Under the pieces are notes generated by a model that saw nothing but the letters and a program-made list of their open reading frames with translations, was not told the DNA's origin and ran no database searches. This document shows positions 57,044 to 64,000 of a DNA stretch of 64,000 bases, piece by piece (position 1 is the stretch's first letter; each line of letters starts with the position of its first letter). Location of the stretch: the NCBI RefSeq assembly GCF_000974685.2, contig NZ_AP018738.1, forward strand, positions 2,356,001 to 2,420,000, read 5' to 3'. Source of the DNA: Ferriphaselus amnicola (lineage in GTDB: Bacteria > Pseudomonadota > Gammaproteobacteria > Burkholderiales > Gallionellaceae). A program made the position numbers and the translations under genes.

Positions 57044-58345
57044 TCACTTCAAGCTGCATCCGACCACAAACCTGATCGGCATCTGCGGTTCGTTCTTCTC
57101 CACCCGATGGCTGATGAGGTGCGCTTCTGCAAAGATGCCTTCGCCATCGATCTTGCCGACGTATTCGATCATGGCATCCCAGTCACGAGCTTCGGCTTCG
57201 ATCTTGACCTGATGTCCGGCCGGATCAGGTTCGACTGCCAGCAATACGACATTCTCACCCACGGAGCTTTCCAAGCCTTTCAGCAAGCCTGCCCATGGGA
57301 ACGTCAGTCTGGCATTGATCGCTTCCAGTTTGCGTTGCTTGGCGATGGCATCCGGTGAGGTGATGGGCGGGGGTTTCTTCGGTGTTCGGGCGGCGAGTTG
57401 GGCGTGGATCGTCTCAGCCTCTTCAAGCATGGCAGTTTGCTGGTTCGCCAGCATCGCGGCCATGGCGGCGGATAGCAGCAGGAGTGCCCAGCCGATATGC
57501 CGGGATTGGATGGCCGAATGTTTGAAATTCAGTGCAGCCAGCTTTCCTGATCTAAATGCATGCCAGCCGGAGGGGCTGGGTAGCTCCAGTCGTGTGATAC
57601 CGTCCTGAATCCGCATGGGTGTCGGTCGAGTCGGATCAGACAGGCAGTAGCTGAGTTGTACGCTGGCCGGATCATAGACATTGAGCAGGGCTTCGCGTTG
57701 CAGCAGTGAGTGCAGATCAAAGGTTGGATCATTGCCGGTCAATGAACGTCGAATCGTGTCGATCTGTCCATTGTGAATCCCGATACTCAGCACCAGACCG
57801 GGTTCGATCACCGCCAGTTGAGTGGAGGTGATCGGCCATGCGTGCTGGAGTACGCGGATGGCGGCCAGTTCCGGGCGGATGACCTTGATCTTGTGTCTAG
57901 GCAGTAAGGCTTCGAGTGATAGCAGCAGTCCCTCTTCGGTGGCGGCCATCACTCGGGGTGTGCCGTACCCGCCAGAAGCGATGGAAATCCGCCAAGATTT
58001 GGCGATCTCGCCGTAGATGCCTTCAAAGAGAATCTGACCAAGCGCTTGGTCTTCTTTGCGTCCAGCCAGATTCAGCGACCAAGGCAGCATGGCATAGCGA
58101 ATGAAATGGCTGGATAGGTTGATCGTCGCACGCATGCCCGGTGGCAGTGGATGCTCGACCAGCCACTGCTTCAGGGACTCGGTGGCTGCTTGCCAGAGGG
58201 GCTTACCTTCCACAAGGAGGCAATCGAGTTCAGCCAGCACCACTTCCGCACGTCGCCAACCGGCAGGCGTGACGATGCGTACCCGATCGGGAGACAGGCT
58301 GATCTCTAGCGTTCTAGTCAACGAAGGTGGTCCGATTGATTTCAT
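57044..58345 (-). CDS. PilM/PilN-like (GspL-like) pilus assembly protein
   Basis: The 433-residue protein has an actin-like cytosolic region (residues ~10-280, with RATINLSSHFIRYAMLPW and VIEPGLVLSIGI). One membrane span follows near 283-305 (IGWALLLLSAAMAAMLA), then a coiled-coil and ferredoxin-like periplasmic part (GLLKGLESSVGENVVLLAVEPD, resembling PilN). It therefore looks like PilM and PilN in one chain, as in GspL. It should connect the ATPase to the periplasmic parts. Its start overlaps gspE by 32 bases. Confidence 0.8.
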   Translation of the reverse strand: MKSIGPPSLTRTLEISLSPDRVRIVTPAGWRRAEVVLAELDCLLVEGKPLWQAATESLKQWLVEHPLPPGMRATINLSSHFIRYAMLPWSLNLAGRKEDQALGQILFEGIYGEIAKSWRISIASGGYGTPRVMAATEEGLLLSLEALLPRHKIKVIRPELAAIRVLQHAWPITSTQLAVIEPGLVLSIGIHNGQIDTIRRSLTGNDPTFDLHSLLQREALLNVYDPASVQLSYCLSDPTRPTPMRIQDGITRLELPSPSGWHAFRSGKLAALNFKHSAIQSRHIGWALLLLSAAMAAMLANQQTAMLEEAETIHAQLAARTPKKPPPITSPDAIAKQRKLEAINARLTFPWAGLLKGLESSVGENVVLLAVEPDPAGHQVKIEAEARDWDAMIEYVGKIDGEGIFAEAHLISHRVEKNEPQMPIRFVVGCSLK

Positions 58346-59990
58346 GCAGGGTGGTTTCGCCTCGGCGCACCAAGTCTAATGCGGATTCACGCAGGTTACG
58401 CATGCCATGCGCTTTGGCGGTGGCTTTGATCTTGCGGATCGGTTCGCGCATGACAATCATTTCGCGGATCTCGTCGTTCAGGTGCAAGATCTCAGCGATA
58501 GCCTTGCGTCCCTTGTAGCCGGTACCACGACAATGACCGCAGCCATGCCCAGTACGGAAGCGATAGTGTGATGCTTGCTCCGCTGTGATGCCGGAGAGCC
58601 GCAGCAATTTGTCATCGGGGGTGAAGTCGGTGGCACATTCGGAACAGACGATGCGTACCAGTCGTTGGGCAAGAATGCCATTCAAGGCCGAGACGAAGCT
58701 GTAGCTGTCCACACCCATGTGGATGAAGCGACCCAGCACGTCGAACACGTTGTTGGCGTGAACCGAGGTGAACACCAAGTGGCCGGTCAGCGCGGACTGG
58801 ATGGCGATCTGGGCGGTTTCGGCATCACGGATCTCGCCCACTAGGATCTTGTCCGGGTCATGGCGCAGGATGGCACGCAGTCCTTTAGCGAAGGTCAGTC
58901 CTTTTTTCTCATTCACCGGGATCTGCATCACCCCGGGGAGTTGGTATTCGACCGGATCTTCGATGGTGATGATCTTGTCCGAGCCGTTGTTGATCTCGGA
59001 GAGTGCAGCATACAAGGTGGTGGTCTTGCCGGAACCGGTGGGGCCGGTGACCAGCAGCATGCCGTAGGGTTCGAGGGCTAGTTGGCGTACTGACTCCAGA
59101 GCGGATTCACTAAACCCCAGTCGTTCCAGATTGAGGCCGCTGGCTTGTTCGTTGTGTGACTTGCGGTCCAAAATACGCAGCACCGCATCTTCACCTTGAA
59201 TGCTGGGGATGATGGACACGCGCACATCCACATCACGACCTTGAATGGTGACTTTGAAGCGACCATCCTGCGGGGTGCGTTTCTCGGCGATGTCGAGCTC
59301 GGCCAGCACCTTGATGCGGGAGATGAGTTGTTCCGCCGTTTCGGTACTGGGTACGGAGCCAACTTTGATCAATACACCATCGATCCGGTATTTGATGGTC
59401 ATGCCGTGGGTATGACTTTCCAGATGGATGTCACTCACCCCACTTTTCAGCGCATCGTACAGGGTGGAGTTGGCCAGCTTGACCACGGGGCTACTGTCTT
59501 CAGCAATGGAGCGCAGGGACAGTCCTTCGTTGCTGCCGATCCGTTGTTCATCCTGCTCATCCCCCTCCAGCATCTGGTTCACCGCACGCAGGGAGTCTTC
59601 CTGCAAGGCCAGATAGGCGGTGATGTCAGCGGGAGTCGCAAGGAAGATCGCAAACGGACGTGCGAGACGTTCTTGCAATAAAGCGAGGAGCGCTTCGTCC
59701 CACGGGTCGGCAATCACCACGCGGAGGGGAGCCGATTCGCTGGAGACCACCAGCGCATGCCGGTTAGAGGCTTCGGCAAAGCTCAGGTAGTGGAATTCGG
59801 GAGTGCATAGGCGCAGTGCGTCCATACCGATCACGGGATAGTGCAGTAAGCTCGCCAGATTCTGGAGGACTTCGGCAGATGAACACCCTTGGGCTTCTGC
59901 CAGCAGCTCGACCACTGGACGCAAGGTGGCCACACTTTCTGCGCGACAACGAGCCAGTATATCCAACGGAATCGGGGAGAAATCGGCCAT
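58314..59990 (-). CDS. GspE/PilB-type secretion ATPase
   Basis: The 558-residue ATPase powers pseudopilus assembly. The N-terminal GspE domain covers residues ~1-140. The motor has ASDIHLE-like VSDIHLESHTHGMTIKYRID, Walker A VTGPTGSGKTTTL (316-323), ITIEDPVEYQLPGVMQI, Walker B ILVGEIRDAETAQIA, TGHLVFTSVHANNVF, and a four-cysteine zinc site (CSECATDF and CGHCRGTGYKGRKAI). All key residues are present. It starts four bases after gspF ends. Confidence 0.94.
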   Translation of the reverse strand: MADFSPIPLDILARCRAESVATLRPVVELLAEAQGCSSAEVLQNLASLLHYPVIGMDALRLCTPEFHYLSFAEASNRHALVVSSESAPLRVVIADPWDEALLALLQERLARPFAIFLATPADITAYLALQEDSLRAVNQMLEGDEQDEQRIGSNEGLSLRSIAEDSSPVVKLANSTLYDALKSGVSDIHLESHTHGMTIKYRIDGVLIKVGSVPSTETAEQLISRIKVLAELDIAEKRTPQDGRFKVTIQGRDVDVRVSIIPSIQGEDAVLRILDRKSHNEQASGLNLERLGFSESALESVRQLALEPYGMLLVTGPTGSGKTTTLYAALSEINNGSDKIITIEDPVEYQLPGVMQIPVNEKKGLTFAKGLRAILRHDPDKILVGEIRDAETAQIAIQSALTGHLVFTSVHANNVFDVLGRFIHMGVDSYSFVSALNGILAQRLVRIVCSECATDFTPDDKLLRLSGITAEQASHYRFRTGHGCGHCRGTGYKGRKAIAEILHLNDEIREMIVMREPIRKIKATAKAHGMRNLRESALDLVRRGETTLHEINRTTFVD

Positions 59991-59994
59991 GCCG

Positions 59995-61182
59995 TTATTG
60001 TATGCTGCCAGCCAATTCGAAGATGGGCAGGTACATCAGCAGGACGATGCCGCCGATCACGGCACCGATGACCATCATCAGGATCGGTTCGAACAGACGG
60101 GTGAACCATTCCACCCAACGGGCGATGGCTTCGTCGTAAAACTTGGCGATGCGCTCCATCATTTCGCCGAGGTTGCCGGATTTCTCACCCACTTTGAGCA
60201 TGCCTTCGGCGACATCGGTGGTGAGTTGGCAATGCGTCAGTGAATCGGCGATCCCCTGGCCTTCGCTGATGCGCAGCCGGGCGGCATTGAGGCTGGCTTC
60301 CATCGAGGGTTGGATCAGCAGGCCACGGGTCATGTCCATGGCGCTGACCAAAGGCACGCCGCCGCGCAGCAACATGCCGAGGGTGCGATAGAACCGGGTG
60401 AGTTGGTACAGTTTGAGCTGTTCGCCCACGGTCGGAATCTGCCACAGGCGTTGCCATAGCCAGTCACGGGTGGCGGGTCGGGTCAGTGCATAAGCCACTC
60501 CGGCCAGTACGCACCCCATGCCCAGCACGATGACGCTGCCGTGCGTTTCGAAATACTTGCCCCACTGCATCAGTAGCCGCGACATCATGGGGATGTCGTC
60601 ACCCATCTCTTCATAGACCCGGCTGAAGCGCGGGATGACGTAGCCCAACAGGAACAGGATCACCGCAAGGCCGACCACGATCAGGAACACCGGGTAGATG
60701 GCGGCGCTGAGGACTTTTTTCTTCACGCCATCGAGTTGTTCGCGGTACACCAGATAGCGTGACAGGGCGGATTTGAGGTCGGAGGTTTTTTCGGAAGCGC
60801 GCAGGGTGGCGATGTACAGGGCAGGAAAGGCCGTCGGATGCGCTTGCAGGGCGTGCGACAGGGATTTGCCTTCGTACAGTTGCCGGCTCAGGCTGGTGTA
60901 GATCTCACGGGTGGTGCTGTCGCGCTCTTTGCGAGCGAGGATCTCGATGCCTTCCAGCAAGGGCAGTCCGGCATCCAGCAGTGACAGCAGTTCCTGACTG
61001 AACAGGGTGAGCGGGAAGCGCTTGGGTCGGGTGAAACGGAAGGACGGCAGTGCAAACCCGCCCGACGACACCACTCGGTAGCCTTGGGATTCTGCCAGCC
61101 GTACCGCTTCTTCGACGCTGGGTGCATCGAAGTTCAGGCGGACGATACCTTGGCTGGGGTGGTGAGCGGTTAGGGTGGGCAT
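59995..61182 (-). CDS. GspF/PilC-type inner-membrane platform protein
   Basis: The 395-residue protein has an N-terminal part (FPLTLFSQELLSLLDAGLPLLEGIE) and two T2SSF domains. The membrane spans lie near residues 165-190 (VFLIVVGLAVILFLLGYVIP), 215-235, and at the C-terminus (VIGAVIGGIVLLMYLPIFEL). It forms the base on which pseudopilins are added. It lies 25 bases after the RHS immunity gene and just before gspE in the same direction. Confidence 0.94.
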   Translation of the reverse strand: MPTLTAHHPSQGIVRLNFDAPSVEEAVRLAESQGYRVVSSGGFALPSFRFTRPKRFPLTLFSQELLSLLDAGLPLLEGIEILARKERDSTTREIYTSLSRQLYEGKSLSHALQAHPTAFPALYIATLRASEKTSDLKSALSRYLVYREQLDGVKKKVLSAAIYPVFLIVVGLAVILFLLGYVIPRFSRVYEEMGDDIPMMSRLLMQWGKYFETHGSVIVLGMGCVLAGVAYALTRPATRDWLWQRLWQIPTVGEQLKLYQLTRFYRTLGMLLRGGVPLVSAMDMTRGLLIQPSMEASLNAARLRISEGQGIADSLTHCQLTTDVAEGMLKVGEKSGNLGEMMERIAKFYDEAIARWVEWFTRLFEPILMMVIGAVIGGIVLLMYLPIFELAGSIQ

Positions 61183-61207
61183 GGAAAATTAGTAGCTCAT
61201 TAATAAA

Positions 61208-61741
61208 TCAGGATACCGTGGTGTGTCCCCTGTTATTCAAGGTATCCTGAAGAGGTACTAGTTTTCGCAAAATGAGTCTGAAGAAGAAGTCCTGCTCTCG
61301 ATTACGCCATGCCGATAAGAGCTCGTCCTCAAGGGCGGTTATCAGGATCGATTTCGTCGGTATCGTGGTATCGAAACCATCAACCACATACAGATCAATA
61401 CGCTGAACATGCTCTTCACTAGTGAGACTCTTGAAGAGCGTGGCAATCGCCTTTGCATGCTGTTGGAACCGTTCATCGCCTTCTGACCCCACAAGCACGT
61501 AAGGCGACACTAGCTCGTCCGACGTATCGCTAAGTGGTGATGCTGTCACTAAGAACGGCAATGCAGATGGATTGTCAGAACGCTCTATAATTTCAGACAC
61601 CAAGGACTGAACAATATTGCAGCCAAGTTGTAGTGCCATGCCAACTTGCAATGCTTGGCTGGATGCGCGTCGAGCCACCATCTCCTGTTCTTGGGGCGAG
61701 GCTACGACTAATGTAATTGACCCACAAACAAAGTAACTCAT
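61208..61741 (-). CDS. Probable immunity or accessory protein for the second RHS protein
   Basis: The 177-residue protein starts MSYFVCGSITLVVASP; its ATG overlaps the RHS stop as ATGA. No signal peptide or membrane span is clear. It has SYxVxGSxxLVVxSP-like beta strands at the start and an acidic C-terminal half. I recognise no family. Its place directly after the toxin end supports an immunity role, but its size and location before gspF also allow a secretion accessory role. Confidence 0.55.
   Translation of the reverse strand: MSYFVCGSITLVVASPQEQEMVARRASSQALQVGMALQLGCNIVQSLVSEIIERSDNPSALPFLVTASPLSDTSDELVSPYVLVGSEGDERFQQHAKAIATLFKSLTSEEHVQRIDLYVVDGFDTTIPTKSILITALEDELLSAWRNREQDFFFRLILRKLVPLQDTLNNRGHTTVS
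61209..61249. promoter_or_regulatory. Inverted repeat around the stop of the immunity gene
   Basis: CAGGATACC (61209-61217) and GGTATCCTG (61241-61249) are exact 9-bp inverted repeats, spanning the last codons of the immunity gene just before gspF. There is no T run. It may set the ratio between the toxin pair and the secretion genes. Confidence 0.35.
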
Positions 61742-64000
61742 CGCGTTCTCTTATTCGGATAGCCTGATGGCAAGGATTGAACTTTTTCTGATGTTATCGG
61801 CCGCCCCTGAGCATCGAATAGTCGGTTGTGCTCATGAGGCTTCATCCCACCATGAAAATGATCATAATCTTGCCGCGAAAATGGACGTCCGTTATTGTCG
61901 TAAAATGTGCGGGAACTGACGCTTCCCGTTCTATCGATTTGCTCGTATATCGAGTTGGGCTGCCCTGTCCGTCCGGCTCGTCCTGCTCCAGAACCGACTG
62001 CTGTGCCGCCGCCTCCCCCAACATCAAAACATGGAGCTGGTCCCCCAGTACATCCAAACCCATTATTTGCAGCAAGCTGAACCGGCTCTTCCTGTGTATT
62101 GGGTGGAGGTGATGCTGCATTTACGTTCTGATTACCCTCCGTACTGCTATTAGGGTGAGCCCACTTATTAAAGATGTACCCGTACGCCGCCGTCACTGCC
62201 CCGTCTGCAAACTTCCCCCCACCAATGACCGACACTGTACCACCCACTACAGCTCGGGTGACCATATTGTCATACTCTCTTGGAACGTTCCCACCGAAAG
62301 CTTCACCTGCTGCGGCCGTCATCGCGCCACGACCACAATCCCCTCCACCCGCCGCAGCTCCTGCGCACCCGGCTGCCGCGTGCGCCATGACACGGCCTAT
62401 GCCTCCGTCAGCCCATACTCCTCGACCACTCATGACATCTCCAGCAAAGCTGCCCGCACCATAGAACAATCCGGCGGTCACGGCACTTTGCATCCCAGCT
62501 TCAATTGACCCATCAGAAGCAACAAAGCCACTTGCGAATCCAGCTCCCATTGCCTGACCAGCAGCAGCCCAAGATGTTGGCCCTCCACTTGGTCCAAGCC
62601 ATGCCGCTACCGCAATACTCTGAATGGTACGTGCGGTACCTTTATCGATGAGTCCGGTTTGATAACCAATCTCAGCGGCGACAATTGCGACAAAACAAAA
62701 TATGCACTGCCCACTCGGATCGGTTTTAGCTAATGGATTATTCCAGACATAGGTGTAGCGGTTATATGACTGCAAATTTTCTGGGGCTTCAATCAAGAAA
62801 TCCGCACTGACGAACCTCGCCATCATCGGGTCATACAGCCGCCCGTTCATGTGGATCAGCCCCACATCGTCCAGCATCTCGTGCCCGGTGTAGCCGTGGT
62901 ACATGTCCGGGTTGTTGAGCAGGCCGTTCGGGTCAGCGGTGCCATTGGGATAGCGGCGTTTGCCCCATACGTCATAGGACAGGCGCTGCATTACTCCGCC
63001 GGCTGGACCGGTGATGGCAACGATGGAGCCTAAGTGATCCTTGGTGTAATACTCGTACGTTGGGGGTGCCAACACGGTGCCATCCGAGGCAAGCACTGGC
63101 CCTCCAGCGAGTGTGGTGGTGGTAATGTACTTGCCGAACATTTGGCCACCGGCGTACAGGTAGTGCTCATACTCAATGGCCGGAATCAATACCCCAGTCT
63201 TGGGATCCTTGATCGAGAAGTTGCTCTTCTTTTCGAAATGCAACCCAGTGTCATAGCGTGGACTCAGGGTGACGACTTGGGAGCCATCGGCCTGATTCTC
63301 AATCGTGCGTTCGTGTTCGGGGTTGTACAGGAAGCTGGTGGTATTACAGTTGGCGACCACACTGCCGAAGCAGCTCTTGATCGTGCTCGGCATGTTGAAG
63401 CTGGTCCAAGTGAACGCACGGCTCGCACCGGCGGTCATGTTGCCGTTGGCGTCATAGAGGAAGGTGGGATTCGCTACACCGTTGACCGTACCGGCGATGC
63501 TGGACACCGCGTGCGGACGAATACTGGTCAGGCCGCTGGGATTGTAAGAATAGGTACCCGTGCCGGTCTTGCTGATGATATTGCCCAGCGCATTGTAGGT
63601 AAAGTTGCTGACGGTGTTCACTGCACCGCTGGTGGCGGTGGCACTGGTAACCCGATTGAGGGTGTCATACAGGTACGTCTCGGTCAATCCAGTGGAAATG
63701 TCAGAGCGCGTCAGAAGGTTACCCAAGTTGTCATAGGTGTAACTGCTGTACTGAACCGAATTTCCGACCCCGGCCAATTGCCGAGTCAGCATGCCAGCAT
63801 CGTAAACTTGCTGAGTCACCAAACCATTGCCGTAAGTCTGCTGCAATAGGTGACCTTGTGCATCCATGTTGTTAAGTGTCCACAGCACCTTAGCCGGGAT
63901 GGTGGTATTCACCACTTGGACCAGTGTGCCGACGGCGTTGTAGATATTTTTGACCGCATAGCCAGTCGGATAGGTCTGCACTGATGGTCGCCCAGCTCCA
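61738..64000 (-). CDS. RHS repeat protein with toxin-like C-terminus (partial, N-terminus outside the window)
   Basis: The frame is open at the right edge; the GTG at 63979-63981 is an internal valine, not a start. The visible ~750 residues have YD repeats, then the core end YYTKDHLGSIVAITGP, DVWGKRRYPNGTADPNG, MYHGYTGHEMLDDVGLIHMN and GRLYDPMMARFVSADFL. A glycine- and alanine-rich, membrane-friendly segment follows (FASGFVASDGSIEAGMQSAV). The last ~70 residues hold RTFYDNNGRPFSRQDYDHFH and MKPHEHNRLFDAQGRPI, a histidine-rich tip I cannot name. This core is of a different subtype from that at 47066 (DHLGS rather than DHLNTP). Confidence 0.88.
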   Translation of the reverse strand, partial: GAGRPSVQTYPTGYAVKNIYNAVGTLVQVVNTTIPAKVLWTLNNMDAQGHLLQQTYGNGLVTQQVYDAGMLTRQLAGVGNSVQYSSYTYDNLGNLLTRSDISTGLTETYLYDTLNRVTSATATSGAVNTVSNFTYNALGNIISKTGTGTYSYNPSGLTSIRPHAVSSIAGTVNGVANPTFLYDANGNMTAGASRAFTWTSFNMPSTIKSCFGSVVANCNTTSFLYNPEHERTIENQADGSQVVTLSPRYDTGLHFEKKSNFSIKDPKTGVLIPAIEYEHYLYAGGQMFGKYITTTTLAGGPVLASDGTVLAPPTYEYYTKDHLGSIVAITGPAGGVMQRLSYDVWGKRRYPNGTADPNGLLNNPDMYHGYTGHEMLDDVGLIHMNGRLYDPMMARFVSADFLIEAPENLQSYNRYTYVWNNPLAKTDPSGQCIFCFVAIVAAEIGYQTGLIDKGTARTIQSIAVAAWLGPSGGPTSWAAAGQAMGAGFASGFVASDGSIEAGMQSAVTAGLFYGAGSFAGDVMSGRGVWADGGIGRVMAHAAAGCAGAAAGGGDCGRGAMTAAAGEAFGGNVPREYDNMVTRAVVGGTVSVIGGGKFADGAVTAAYGYIFNKWAHPNSSTEGNQNVNAASPPPNTQEEPVQLAANNGFGCTGGPAPCFDVGGGGGTAVGSGAGRAGRTGQPNSIYEQIDRTGSVSSRTFYDNNGRPFSRQDYDHFHGGMKPHEHNRLFDAQGRPITSEKVQSLPSGYPNKRTR

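Overview
The window looks like the chromosome of a betaproteobacterium. The evidence is the set of housekeeping proteins (HrcA, NadK, RecN, a signal-peptide porin of the betaproteobacterial type, Coq7, and an E3 subunit with a fused lipoyl domain) and the layout glgC / GH57 / malQ / gnd-zwf-glk / tal / glgA, which suggests something near the Nitrosomonadales (for example Gallionellaceae). That lineage call is inference from family resemblance only. Positions 1 to about 41179 are ordinary core genome. From 41180 to the right edge the DNA is accessory.

Core part. At the left edge a minus-strand gene runs off the window; it encodes an exported protein with three NTF2/Cds6-like domains joined by a lysine-, alanine- and glutamate-rich repeat. 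Then come recN-nadK (minus) and hrcA (plus). A carbon-storage block follows (5.4-18.3 kb): ADP-glucose pyrophosphorylase, a GH57 enzyme, 4-alpha-glucanotransferase, the oxidative pentose-phosphate genes pgl, gnd, zwf, then glucokinase, transaldolase and glycogen synthase. Further on are tRNA-Val(GAC), mltA, a methyltransferase, apaG, and an rpe-lipoprotein-gph-trpE run with an unusual RNA-hairpin leader before trpE. Then come tRNA-Ser(CGA) with a broken integrase beside it, mltF, serS, a carbamoyltransferase, rarA, lpxH, a cyclophilin, two more Cds6/NTF2-domain envelope proteins, lpdA, divergent proA/trpC, a porin and coq7.

Mobile part. comM is cut at its conserved glycine-rich segment by the end of a Tn7-like transposon (5'-TGT at 41180). 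The genes tnsA, tnsB, tnsC and tniQ follow in order, then a gene for an IHF-beta homologue. The rest of comM is not in the window, so everything to the right edge could be cargo, although the other transposon end was not found here.

Candidate cargo. First is an RHS locus in which one RHS polypeptide is split in two: a 1,245-residue repeat protein, and, after an ATG close to its stop, a separate secreted protein carrying an Ig-like domain, the end of the RHS core and a toxin tip, followed by a likely immunity gene. Next are two small ORFs and a dGTPase. Then a long minus-strand run goes from right to left: a second RHS protein (open at the window edge), its likely immunity gene, GspF, GspE, a PilM/PilN (GspL)-like protein, three unrecognised genes (one TIGR04255-like), a GspG pseudopilin, and a leftover RHS fragment. 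This pairing of a minimal pilus/type II secretion-like machine with RHS toxins, enclosing an unknown three-gene cassette, is the best candidate in the window for an undescribed system.
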